From the NCBI GenBank assembly GCA_046728155.1, contig JBKPDY010000131.1:1-23810 (forward strand): a stretch of DNA of 23,810 nucleotides, given 5' to 3'. The DNA comes from CAWDLX01 sp046728155. GTDB taxonomy: Bacteria; Actinomycetota; Actinomycetes; Mycobacteriales; Micromonosporaceae. The position numbers and the translations under genes are program-made. Below are positions 14,723-22,738 of this stretch, piece after piece (position 1 is the stretch's first letter; each line of letters begins with the position of its first letter). The notes under the pieces were generated by a model that saw nothing but the letters and a program-made list of their open reading frames with translations, was not told where the DNA came from and searched no databases.

Positions 14723-16657
14723 ATGAGACCAACAAGATGCCTGCGGCTCCTACTCCCACTGACGATGACGGCCGCCTTGATCGCGACGGTGCCGACCGCC
14801 GCCGCGGCGGCGACCCTGCCGTACGAAGACGCGAGCCTGCCCGTACCCGTCCGCGTGACCGACCTCCTCGAGCGGATGACGCTGGAGGAGAAGGTCGGCC
14901 AGATGACGCAGACCGAGCGGTACCAGGTCTTCGACAACCCCTCCCTGATCACGACGTGGAAACTGGGCAGCATCCTGTCCGGCGGGGGCTCGACGCCCAC
15001 CCAGAACAACCCGGCGGCGTGGGCCGACATGATCGACAGGTTCCAGGCGGCGGCGCTGGCCACCCGGCTGCACATCCCGATCCTGTACGGCATCGACTCG
15101 GTGCACGGCGACGGCAACATGTACGGCGCCACCGTCTTCCCGCACAATATCGGCCTCGGCGCCTCCCGGAACCCCGCCTTGGTCGAGCAGATTGCGCACG
15201 TCGTCGCCGAGGAGACCCGGGCCACTGGTCCGCAGTGGACGTTCGCGCCGTGCATCTGTGCGGCCCGCGACGACCGTTGGGGACGTACGTACGAGAGCTT
15301 CAGCGAGAACCCGGACCTGGTCATCCAGATGGAGAGCGCGATCGACGGCTTCCAAGGGCCGGACATGTCGGCCAACGACCGGGTGATGGCGACCGCCAAG
15401 CACTATGCCGGTGACGGCGACACGCATTACAACGACGCGGCGGCCGGCACCGGTGCGTACCCGATCGACCAGGGTGTGTCGATCACGAACCGCGAGGACT
15501 TCTGGAACCTGGCGCTGCGCCAGTACCTCCCGGCGGTCCAGCAGCATAACGTCGGCAGCGTCATGCCGTCGTTCTCCAGCTTGGACTGGACCGAGGACGG
15601 CGTGGGCAATCCGATCAAGATGCACGCCAACCAGGAGCTGATCACCGGCACGCTCAAGGGCACGATGGGCTTCGGTGGCCCGGTCATCAGCGACTGGGAG
15701 GGCATCCACCAGATCCCGGGTGACTGGCCGACCCAGGTCAAGACCGGTGTGATGGCCGGCATAGACATGTTCATGGAGCCCAACGCGTACCAGAGCTTCG
15801 AGACCACGCTGCTCGGCCTGGTCAACTCCGGTGAGGTGCCGATGGCGCGGATCGACGACGCGGTCTCCCGCATCCTCACTAAGAAGTTCGAGCTGGGGCT
15901 GTTCGAGCATCCGTTCACCGACCGCACTCACCTGGCCGAGGTCGGGTCGGCCGCGCACCACGCGCTCGCTCGGGAGGCCGCCGCCGCCTCGCAGGTGCTA
16001 CTGAAGAACAACCGCAACACCTTGCCGATAGCGGGCCAGCGGATCTACGTGGCCGGCAGCAACGCCGACAGCATCGGCAACCAGGCCGGTGGCTGGACGT
16101 TGACCTGGCAGGGTGGCTCGACCAACAAGATCCCCGGCACCACGATCCTCGACGGCATCCGCGAGCTGGCCGGCGCCAACCGGGTCACGTACAGCCAGGA
16201 CGCCTCCGACCCGATCGGCCGCGGCGACATCGGCATTGTGGTGGTCGGCGAGACCCCGTACTCGGAGGGCTTCGGCGACGTGGGCGGTCCGCAGTGGGGT
16301 TACGACCCCGCTGACCATGGCGTGTTGCGTCCGCCGCAGACGATGAAACTGAATGCGGCCGACTCGGCTGCGGTGGACAAGGTGTGCGCCCAGGCCGCGA
16401 AGTGTGTCGTGGTGGTCGTTTCCGGGCGGCCGATGATCCTCGACCCGCAGCAGCTCTCGAACATCGACGCCCTGGTCGCCGCCTGGCTGCCGGGCAGCGA
16501 GGGCGTGGGTGTGGCGGACACCCTGTTCGGCAAGCGTCCGTTCACCGGCAAACTCCCCGTCACCTGGCCCCGGTCGCTCGACCAGGAACCGATCAACATC
16601 GGCGACGCCAACTACAGCCCGCTTTACCCGTACGGGTACGGGCTCACGACGCGCTGA
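14723..16657 (+). CDS. secreted GH3 family beta-glycosidase
   Basis: ATG 14723 follows GAGGAGGA at good spacing. The 644-residue product has a Sec signal peptide (…LLLPLTMTAALIATVPTAAA). The N-terminal TIM-barrel domain carries ERMTLEEKVGQMTQTERYQV, LYGIDSVHGDGNMYG, the K226-H227 substrate pair in ATAKHYAGDGDTHYN, and the nucleophile Asp 324 in GPVISDWEGIHQIPGDWP. The C-terminal alpha/beta sandwich has SQVLLKNNRNTLPIAGQRIY and VVVSGRPMIL. The SDWEGI wording and length fit exo-acting beta-glucosidases or glucan exohydrolases releasing glucose from beta-glucans outside the cell. The general acid, often a Glu in the second domain, may be the E in GETPYSEGFGDVGG. It is complete and unbroken; no transporter or regulator adjoins it. 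A strong terminator follows. Confidence 0.95.
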   Translation: MRPTRCLRLLLPLTMTAALIATVPTAAAAATLPYEDASLPVPVRVTDLLERMTLEEKVGQMTQTERYQVFDNPSLITTWKLGSILSGGGSTPTQNNPAAWADMIDRFQAAALATRLHIPILYGIDSVHGDGNMYGATVFPHNIGLGASRNPALVEQIAHVVAEETRATGPQWTFAPCICAARDDRWGRTYESFSENPDLVIQMESAIDGFQGPDMSANDRVMATAKHYAGDGDTHYNDAAAGTGAYPIDQGVSITNREDFWNLALRQYLPAVQQHNVGSVMPSFSSLDWTEDGVGNPIKMHANQELITGTLKGTMGFGGPVISDWEGIHQIPGDWPTQVKTGVMAGIDMFMEPNAYQSFETTLLGLVNSGEVPMARIDDAVSRILTKKFELGLFEHPFTDRTHLAEVGSAAHHALAREAAAASQVLLKNNRNTLPIAGQRIYVAGSNADSIGNQAGGWTLTWQGGSTNKIPGTTILDGIRELAGANRVTYSQDASDPIGRGDIGIVVVGETPYSEGFGDVGGPQWGYDPADHGVLRPPQTMKLNAADSAAVDKVCAQAAKCVVVVVSGRPMILDPQQLSNIDALVAAWLPGSEGVGVADTLFGKRPFTGKLPVTWPRSLDQEPINIGDANYSPLYPYGYGLTTR

Positions 16658-16675
16658 CCCGTTATGCCGCACACC

Positions 16676-16707
16676 CCGCCGCACCGGTCGACCGATCGGT
16701 GCGGCGG
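16676..16707 (+). terminator. strong GC hairpin after GH3
   Basis: CCGCCGCACCG at 16676-16686 pairs perfectly over 11 bp with CGGTGCGGCGG at 16697-16707; the loop is 10 nt. It begins 19 nt after the stop codon. Confidence 0.75.
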
Positions 16708-16916
16708 TGCGTCACGAGGTCTGCGCGGCACCGGCGGTGACACGCCCGATGGCCAGGATCGCAGCCAGCACGCCCCGCAGCCGGATACGTTGGCTAGCGG
16801 CCACCGCCTCCACGGACTTTGGCTAGGCGACGGTCGTCCGATCGTCGTAGGCGCCCGAGCGCAGGTGTAGGCGTTCCCGGCCTCGGTCAGTCACGCCAAC
16901 ATGTTCGCTCCAGCCG

Positions 16917-18809
16917 ATGGGCCGTTGTCAATCAGCGGTGGGCGGCATGCCCTCTCCCACTGGCTCACCGGAACACCACCAATGGCGCATGAGAGTGCCG
17001 TGCCGACTACCATTCTGTCGCTTGTGGACAGAGAATGACAGGAACATCTTCTGCAAGGCCCACACCACTCGGTGGAAGCAGCTAGGCAGTCCTGCCACCG
17101 ACGATTACATCGACCACTGCCTGCTGCGAGGCAAGGCCCGCATCGACTTTCGTGGCCTGTCGCCGCAACTGAAGCTGGAACTGCAGTACGCGGTCCAATG
17201 CCGCCACGACGAGCGGACAATCACCACAGCCCCGCCGGTCGTGACGTGGGCTATCCGTCAAGCCAAGCACGCCGCCGTCGGCTCGCTGCTGGACTACGGC
17301 GAATCACAATGGCGGCAGGCGATGGGCCCCAGGCGATCAAGCTTCGAGGCCTTCCTTCTCTACGCCCGCGACGCGGTCGAGACCCTGCGCGACGGGACCA
17401 GCTGGGAGGCGGAGTACGACCGGGACCTATGGCGGCTACACAAGCTGCCCGGTCTCAAGACCCACCCAGGCAAGCCATCGCGGCAGACGGTCGACTTCAC
17501 GCGTATCGCCCAGCCCTGGCTCAGACCGCTGGCGAAACGGTGGGCGCGCCTACGGCTGGCCAGCGGGCTCAGCAGCGCCACCGTCACCAACGACGTGCGA
17601 ATACTGGTCCGCTTCAGCCAGTTCCTCGCCACCGTCACACCCGATGTCGACCGCCTGCGCAGCATCGACCGTGCCCTACTGGAGCGCTACCTCGCCTGGC
17701 TGGGCACCCAACCGGGCGGACAGACGGTCAGGGAAGACTGTGTGTGGGGACTCAACCAGTTCTTCGGAACCATCCGCCAACACGGCTGGGACGACACCCT
17801 GCCCACCACGGCGGTTTTCTTCACCGGCGACACCCCGCCGCGACCTCCGCGAGTCACCCGCCACCTCGCCGAGTACGTCATGGCCCAGGTCGAGAAGCCG
17901 GACAACCTTGACCGCTGGCTGAACCCTGATGGACGACTGGTCACACTGATTCTGATCCGGTGCGGCCTGCGAGCCTCCGACGCCTGCACCCTGCCGTTTG
18001 ACTGCCTGCTTCACGACGGTCAGGGCGCCACCTATCTTCGTTACCTCAACCACAAGATGAACCGGCAGGCGGCCGTCCCAATCGATGATGAACTCGAAGC
18101 GGAGATCCGGGCCCAGCAACGCCGTGTTCTGCAACGCTGGCCCAACGGCAATCCGAATCTGTTCCTGCGTCAGACCGCCAACGCCGGCGGGCGTCGCTGC
18201 CTCACCTACCACGGCTACCGCACGATGCTCAACCGGTGGCTGGCCAGTTGCGACATCCGCGACGAGCACGGCCAGCCCGTCCACCTCACCGCCCACCAAT
18301 GGCGACATACGTTCGCGACTCGTCTAATCAACCGTGACGTCCCGCAAGAGGTCGTCCGTGTGCTGCTCGACCACGAATCCACCCAGATGACCGCCCACTA
18401 CGCCCGCATCACCGACCAGACCGTGCGACGACGGTGGGAGCAAGCCACCCGGGTCAACATCAAGGGCGAACGAGTGGACCTCGATCCCGATGGCCCGCTT
18501 GCCCAGGCCCAATGGGCCAAGACCCGATACGGAATCGCCACCCAGACGCTGCCGCACGGCTACTGCGGCCTACCAGTGCAGAAGAACTGCCCGCACGCCA
18601 ACGCTTGCCTCACCTGCCCGGTGTTCCTCACCGGGCCAGAGTTCCTGCCCGAGTTGCGCGAACACCATGGCCGCACTCTGACTCTCATCGACAACGCGCG
18701 GGCCAACGGCCACACACGGGTGGCCGAGATGAACCAGCAGGTCCTCGCCAACCTCGACAACATGATCCGCGGAGTCGAGACGGAAGCCGGAGCAGCCAAT
18801 GCGGGCTGA
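16917..18809 (+). CDS. Tn554-type TnpB tyrosine recombinase
   Basis: The 630-residue frame holds a tyrosine recombinase with catalytic residues in order: R352 (CGLRASDAC), K380 (NHKMNRQA), H460 and R463 (HQWRHTFATRL), H486 (LLDHEST), Y495 (TAHYARI). Zinc-finger-like cysteines occur at both ends: C29, C34, C46, H49 near the start and C550, C558, C564, C567 near the end, a combination typical of TnpB-like transposases. In Tn554 elements TnpA and TnpB are both recombinases and TnpC helps. Here TnpC follows, overlapping by 11 bp, but no TnpA gene precedes. The N-terminus is unsure: the first 24 residues look non-coding, and no ribosome site is seen at 16917; ATG 16947 or 16989 are possible. The gene may therefore be 5'-truncated. 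Confidence 0.85.
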   Translation: MGRCQSAVGGMPSPTGSPEHHQWRMRVPCRLPFCRLWTENDRNIFCKAHTTRWKQLGSPATDDYIDHCLLRGKARIDFRGLSPQLKLELQYAVQCRHDERTITTAPPVVTWAIRQAKHAAVGSLLDYGESQWRQAMGPRRSSFEAFLLYARDAVETLRDGTSWEAEYDRDLWRLHKLPGLKTHPGKPSRQTVDFTRIAQPWLRPLAKRWARLRLASGLSSATVTNDVRILVRFSQFLATVTPDVDRLRSIDRALLERYLAWLGTQPGGQTVREDCVWGLNQFFGTIRQHGWDDTLPTTAVFFTGDTPPRPPRVTRHLAEYVMAQVEKPDNLDRWLNPDGRLVTLILIRCGLRASDACTLPFDCLLHDGQGATYLRYLNHKMNRQAAVPIDDELEAEIRAQQRRVLQRWPNGNPNLFLRQTANAGGRRCLTYHGYRTMLNRWLASCDIRDEHGQPVHLTAHQWRHTFATRLINRDVPQEVVRVLLDHESTQMTAHYARITDQTVRRRWEQATRVNIKGERVDLDPDGPLAQAQWAKTRYGIATQTLPHGYCGLPVQKNCPHANACLTCPVFLTGPEFLPELREHHGRTLTLIDNARANGHTRVAEMNQQVLANLDNMIRGVETEAGAANAG

Positions 18810-19251
18810 CAACTCACATCACGTCATCGCCGCCGCCCGACGACGCGCCGAACAGACCCGCGCACGCGCCGTGGCAGCACTACGACGCATGGACGGTGCA
18901 GGACGGCGGATCAACTACGACACCGTCGCCCGCGAGGCCGGTGTCTCCCGGTCCTGGCTTTACGCCCAACACGACCTTCGCATCCAGATCGACCGGCTGC
19001 GTGCTCGCAACTCAATACAGCCCACGGTCCCCACCGTGCCCGACCGTCAGAAAGCCTCCGACGCCTCGCTGCTACGTCGGCTACAGGCCGCCACAGAGCG
19101 CATCCACCGGCTCGAGAAAGAGAACCAACGACTGCGCGAGGCTCTCGCCAACACGCTCGGACAACGCCGTGCCGAGGACATAATCGGCCATAGCAGCCAC
19201 CGCGACACGCCGAGCAGAAAGAATTCTAAGATCATCGGACCGTCCAAGTAG
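18799..19251 (+). CDS. DUF6262/TnpC-like accessory protein
   Basis: ATG 18799 lies inside the end of the recombinase gene (stop 18807-18809), so the two are probably translationally coupled. The 150-residue product has a basic N-terminus (AAARRRAEQTRARAVAALRR), a helix-turn-helix-like segment (INYDTVAREAGVSRSWLYAQ), a coiled coil (LLRRLQAATERIHRLEKENQ RLREALA in adjoining pieces) and a tail ending RDTPSRKNSKIIGPSK. This layout matches proteins that follow TnpB in actinobacterial Tn554-like elements and probably help it choose or join DNA ends. It appears complete. Confidence 0.8.
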   Translation: MRADNSHHVIAAARRRAEQTRARAVAALRRMDGAGRRINYDTVAREAGVSRSWLYAQHDLRIQIDRLRARNSIQPTVPTVPDRQKASDASLLRRLQAATERIHRLEKENQRLREALANTLGQRRAEDIIGHSSHRDTPSRKNSKIIGPSK

Positions 19252-19338
19252 GACCACTGATAAAGCTTCATCGAGTACATGTCCACGTCGCATCCGCGCA
19301 GCTCAAAGCCATGATCGACTGATGGGCTAAAGATAAGG

Positions 19339-20492
19339 GACGGCAGGTGCGCCAAGGGTCCGTCGATGAGTTCGGCGAAGACCTGTTCGATGATGGCGTG
19401 GCGGCGGTGGTGGGTCTCGGCTTGGACGAGCACGAACGGGCTATCGGTGAATGCGGCGTGGTAGCGCCAGACGACGAACAGTTCGCCTTGGGTGTTGACG
19501 CTGGTGGTGTTCAGGTCGGGGATGCGGCGCACGATCAGCCGGGCGGTGACCGCCCACCGGGTGCCCTCGAACGCGGTGTACGTGGTCTCGGCGATCTGGG
19601 CCCGGGAGACGAAGCGTTGCTGGTCGTCGTCCCAGACCGGTTGCGGGTACTCAATCTCCACCCACGCGTCGTCAGGGATTGCCGCGATCGCGGCCCGCGC
19701 CTTCGTGTCGACGCGGATGGTGACGGAGAACCGCACCCCCGCCCGGCGGCACGCGGCGATGACTTTCCTGGCGTAGAACGCCGAATCGGCCCGTACCACA
19801 ATCTCAGCGGCCACCGGCGTGGCCTGGGCGGCCAGGACCGCCCTGGTGGTGGCGACGGCCTCGGCGACCAGCGACGCCGCGCCACGCGCCGAGCCCGCGT
19901 TACCCGCCCGCAACTGCGTCGCTGCGATCACCGGTGCCGCGGCGGGCGTGCTGATCGTGGCGATGAGGGGGTTGAGGCCGCGCAGCAGAACCTGGTAGCC
20001 GCCGACCTTGGCGTGACCGAACCCGGCGCCCTGCTTCTTCTTGCCGTATACCCGACGCAGTAGCGAGTCCACATCGATGAACGTGACCGCACCCGCGCCG
20101 GGCAGTAACCGGGTTCGACCGGCCAACTGCACCAGGAACTCCCGGGACGCGGCCTGCAGTTGACGGACATGGCCATGGGTGAACGCCCGCAGGAACTCGC
20201 CCAACGTCGACGGCGCGTACACCCCGCTGAACAGGGCCGGCATGCCGCCGTGGCGCAGTACGTCCAGATCGTCGATCGAGTCCGCGCCGGTGAGCATCCC
20301 GGCCACGATGGCGGCGACCTTGCCCGACCCGTTGGCACCCTTGTCGTCCGGGATACGTACGCGCTCGCCGAGGATGCCGTGCAGGTCGCACGACTCGGCC
20401 AGTTCCATCACCGGAATCAGGCCCGCGGACGACACCAGATTCGGATCGTCAAACGTTGCATGCGCGCCGCTGGCGCCCTGTAGTAGCCTCAC
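19339..20492 (-). pseudogene. IS1380-family transposase, 3'-truncated
   Basis: From GTG 20492 on the minus strand the product reads ATFDDPNLVSSAGLIPVMEL, DDKGANGSGKVAAIVAGMLT, ADSIDDLDVLRHGGMPALFS and YAPSTLGEFLRAFTHGHVRQ, all hallmarks of IS1380. The DDE residues are visible: Asp in FIDVDSLLRRVYG, Asp in VRADSAFYARKV, Glu in HAIIEQVFAELIDGPLAHLPS. Right after that LAHLPS the family's C-terminal part (about 60-80 residues beginning G-x-F-x-A-N-A-A-W) is gone. The frame stays open by chance through the antisense of the TnpC gene to 19047. The junction is near 19339. Catalytic residues remain but the element lacks its left end, so it is unlikely to move. Confidence 0.85.
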
Positions 20493-20616
20493 CGCGACGG
20501 TGCCCTCTCGAACGGTTCGATCAAAGCCTGAAGAACTTCGATCTTTCCAGTTCGGAGGGCATCATCACGTCAACGACCCGGAACTCAGATCAACTTCGTC
20601 CGTGGATCAAGGCTTA

Positions 20617-20645
20617 GTGCCGGGCACGCGATCAGCGGCAGATGA
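20617..20645 (+). repeat. direct repeat, copy 2 (see 14396)
   Basis: Same direction as the copy at 14396-14425, sharing the exact 15-nt core CGCGATCAGCGGCAG plus flanking matches. It sits between the IS1380 transposase start and the next gene. A 15-nt part, AGCGGCAGATGAGGG at 20634-20648, also occurs inverted at 10913-10927. Confidence 0.7.
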
Positions 20646-20697
20646 GGGAAAATGTCGACTACTGGCGTGTACCGGTATCTGCTGCGACGATGGCCAC

Positions 20698-21417
20698 GTG
20701 ATCATCCCGGGTTACCTGGACGGCCACGGACCACCGGTCTCGCAGTCGCCGCTGGTTGGCGGCGCGGAGGTCATGTCCAGCCCCCCGTTCTGGCCCGCGT
20801 TCCTGTACACCGTTGGGGGATCTTCGACAGTGCCAGCCGCCTTCGACGTTGATCCAGGTGACCTTGCTGTGCTCGTCGACGAGTTTCTCCGCCAAGACCG
20901 GTGGCCGGTATTCTCGCTGCCACTTGCCCGTGGCAACCGCCTTCACATCATCCTGCGCAACTTCGAGGACGACTCGGGCGTCGACTACGTCCTCGAACCC
21001 AGTGCCGGCGACCAGTCAATCGCGCTGGCGGCCCTGGAAGGACACTTTCGCGGACCCGCACTTGCGTGGCCCGAACTGATGGTCGCCGCCCAGCAACCAG
21101 ATACGGACCACACTCCGGCCGAACGATTGCTGTTGATGCTGCCTGCCTATGGCGATAGCGATACCCCGGACGCGGCCGTGGATCTTGTGGCGGCGGCCCT
21201 GACCTCCGTCGGCGCCCGATTCGACCAGCGCCAGGTAGGTGCCGAACTACTGGAGAACAATCGGTACTGGGCGCCGTGCGAGTGGGCTGCCATCGACGGA
21301 GTCCTTGTCTGCCTCGGGCCGTATAGCTACCGCCACTCGGGAGGTCACCTTTCGTCGGTCGACCTTCGCCTTGTCGCGGAAGCGTTCGCGCACCACGGAT
21401 CTACCGGGCGCCAGTAG
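20698..21417 (+). CDS. hypothetical protein, 239 aa
   Basis: The start is uncertain: GTG 20698 is chosen because protein-like sequence (IIPGYLDGHGPPVSQSPLVG) begins there, though no ribosome site is seen; the frame is open far upstream through non-coding DNA. The product is soluble, without signal peptide: SSPPFWPAFLYTVGGSSTVP, DLAVLVDEFLRQDRWPVFSL, ALAALEGHFRGPALAWPELM and a C-terminal ENNRYWAPCEWAAIDGVLVC. High G/C at third positions supports coding. I do not recognise the family; the aromatic-rich, mixed alpha/beta pattern resembles many lone actinomycete proteins of unknown role, some of them immunity-like. Confidence 0.65.
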   Translation: MIIPGYLDGHGPPVSQSPLVGGAEVMSSPPFWPAFLYTVGGSSTVPAAFDVDPGDLAVLVDEFLRQDRWPVFSLPLARGNRLHIILRNFEDDSGVDYVLEPSAGDQSIALAALEGHFRGPALAWPELMVAAQQPDTDHTPAERLLLMLPAYGDSDTPDAAVDLVAAALTSVGARFDQRQVGAELLENNRYWAPCEWAAIDGVLVCLGPYSYRHSGGHLSSVDLRLVAEAFAHHGSTGRQ

Positions 21418-21640
21418 CCAACTTCGGCAACGCACTCTTCTCGGCAGAGTCGGATGCCCGGACGCGCGCGAGTCGCGGCATGACAGGGCGCCTGGCGTTG
21501 TGAGCTCTGCTTGCATGGTCTGGCTGCATGGCGTCGGCCTTGCCTCCGTTAGGTCCCGAGGGGTGTCGGTTCAGAGCACTGAGCCGAGCTGAGCCGACCT
21601 GAGGCAGCGGTCGGTCCAGTGCAGGTCTGAGTCCAAACTG

Positions 21641-21754
21641 ATCGAGGCCGCTCAAACCAGATGGCGCGCCGTCAACGCACCTCTCGTCGCTCAGGTACGC
21701 GCCGGAGCCCGATTCGAGAACGGCAAACTCGTCGAACGACCCGACGAATCAGCA
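21641..21754 (+). pseudogene. IS256/mutator-like transposase, C-terminal scrap
   Basis: The frame reads IEAAQTRWRAVNAPLVAQVR then AGARFENGKLVERPDES, close to the closing segment of mutator-type transposases as I remember it (R-W-R-x-x-N-A-P-H-L-V-A-L-V-R-A-G-A-x-F). A His is missing after N-A-P and the natural stop is lost. Nothing of the catalytic domain is present. Confidence 0.4.
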
Positions 21755-22030
21755 GGTGATCAACGCAGTCGCTGCCCGGGCATCGGTGAGCTCGCCCAAG
21801 AGACTCTTTCTGAGCGGATGATCTCGCATGGAGATCGCCACACGACGGCTACCGGCGACCGCGGTGTACTCGCAGTGCATCCGCCACTTGGACCCCTGGA
21901 CCCAACGCCGGGCACGAGGGATGAGAGACAAGTCTGAGGTGAGAAGGGTGCCTTCCCACAAGGCTCCCGATCTGCCGCTGTGCCATAAGCGTAGCGATGG
22001 CGACGAGTTACCCGCGCTGCTCGAGGCCAA
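21749..22030 (-). CDS. weak minus-strand ORF, 93 aa
   Basis: From TTG 22030 the frame reads LWHSGRSGALWEGTLLTSDL, then WRMHCEYTAVAGSRRVAISM and RDHPLRKSLLGELTDARAAT. The middle looks like protein and third positions are moderately G/C-biased, but there is no ribosome site, no family match, and the plus strand here may be transposon debris. It is listed because nothing else explains about 350 bases between 21755 and 22112. Confidence 0.25.
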   Translation of the reverse strand: MASSSAGNSSPSLRLWHSGRSGALWEGTLLTSDLSLIPRARRWVQGSKWRMHCEYTAVAGSRRVAISMRDHPLRKSLLGELTDARAATALITC

Positions 22031-22112
22031 ATGACTGCGCCGAGTACCTCCAACGGAGTCGACTCGGGCGGTGGTGAACTAATGAACCTGACTCCGTTTG
22101 GAAGGCAGCCTG

Positions 22113-22280
22113 ATGGGCGCCAGTGTCGGGATGCTGTTTGGCTTTAGCGCCGGCATACTCGTACCCACAGTGGCCGCTGGGGTAGCCGATGTAGCCGGCG
22201 GCCGGCTCGGCAGATTCAAGCGGCCGAGGAATATTCCGGCGAGATACCCAGAGGAATCATCTACCGGACTTCCGAAGTGA
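22113..22280 (+). CDS. 55-aa single-helix membrane peptide
   Basis: ATG 22113 has GGAAGG at 22100-22105, 7 nt upstream, which favours it over the TTG at 22098. The product has one glycine-rich hydrophobic segment (MLFGFSAGILVPTVAAGVAD) and a basic, polar tail (RFKRPRNIPARYPEE). It overlaps the end of the convergent cysteine-rich gene by 20 bp. The function is unknown; it is a plausible small membrane protein. Confidence 0.45.
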   Translation: MGASVGMLFGFSAGILVPTVAAGVADVAGGRLGRFKRPRNIPARYPEESSTGLPK

Positions 22281-22581
22281 GGCGGTTAGGCGAGTGCGGT
22301 AGATCTTGCAAAGTGGCGGCAACCTGGTGCAATAGGCATTGGTCCCGACACGCCGCCGGCTCGGTTCCTAGCCACAGCTCGTAGATCGAACAGTCGCAGA
22401 CCTCGCTCGGCCAATATTCACTCTTGCATCGCTCGCAGTACAAGCCGTACTCCCAGACATTCCAAATCCACTCGTCGGGAACGAACGAGTACTCGAGGCG
22501 TTCCATGCGCCTCCGGTAGATCGGGCACATGCACTGCGACTCGTTGTCGTATTCGACATGGCAATCCCGGCAGATCTTCAT
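22261..22581 (-). CDS. cysteine-module protein, probable zinc-ribbon-like
   Basis: ATG 22581 is preceded by AAAGGA at 22593-22588, 5 nt upstream, deciding for it over GTG 22596. The 106-residue product carries two modules with the same spacing: C4-x2-C7-x9-C17-x-C19 followed by P-I-Y, and C49-x2-C52-x9-C62-x-C64 followed by S-I-Y; E-Y after the first pair is also shared. Four Cys per module suit one zinc ion each. Between them is an acidic aromatic linker (FVPDEWIWNVWEYGLY). The C-terminal tail has two more Cys (78 and 82). No family is recognised. AT-rich DNA at 22597-22616, including TATAAATAG read on the plus strand, probably holds its promoter. Confidence 0.65.
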   Translation of the reverse strand: MKICRDCHVEYDNESQCMCPIYRRRMERLEYSFVPDEWIWNVWEYGLYCERCKSEYWPSEVCDCSIYELWLGTEPAACRDQCLLHQVAATLQDLPHSPNRLTSEVR

Positions 22582-22666
22582 ATCCATCCTTTGCACCTAT
22601 AAATAGCAATTCATGGCCGACTATGTACAGACCCGCAGCCCGTGTGTGGCGGCCCAACCTTTGTGA

Positions 22667-22703
22667 CACCGGCCCGGCCTCAGATACGGGTGCCGGGCCG
22701 GTG
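22667..22703. terminator. 12-bp perfect terminator hairpin
   Basis: CACCGGCCCGGC at 22667-22678 pairs with GCCGGGCCGGTG at 22692-22703 over a 13-nt loop, 36 nt beyond the stop of the DUF2637 gene read on the minus strand. It isolates that gene from the cysteine-module gene. Confidence 0.7.
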
Positions 22704-22738
22704 CCGTTCAGCCGATGCATGGACTCTTCAGGCCGGCG

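Larger units (their letters stand above)
16917..19251 (+). mobile_element. incomplete Tn554-like transposition module
   Basis: Two adjacent genes, TnpB-type recombinase and TnpC-type accessory protein, in the usual order and coupling. TnpA and recognisable ends are missing; cargo cannot be assigned. Immediately left is the GH3 region, immediately right an IS1380 fragment facing the opposite way. Confidence 0.6.

Noticed and set aside
14750..15961. 403-codon minus-strand frame
   Set aside because: Lies antisense to the N-terminal domain of the well-recognised GH3 enzyme; composition is typical of a shadow frame.
19347..20063. 238-codon plus-strand frame
   Set aside because: Antisense to the IS1380 transposase, whose DDE residues are all recognisable on the other strand.
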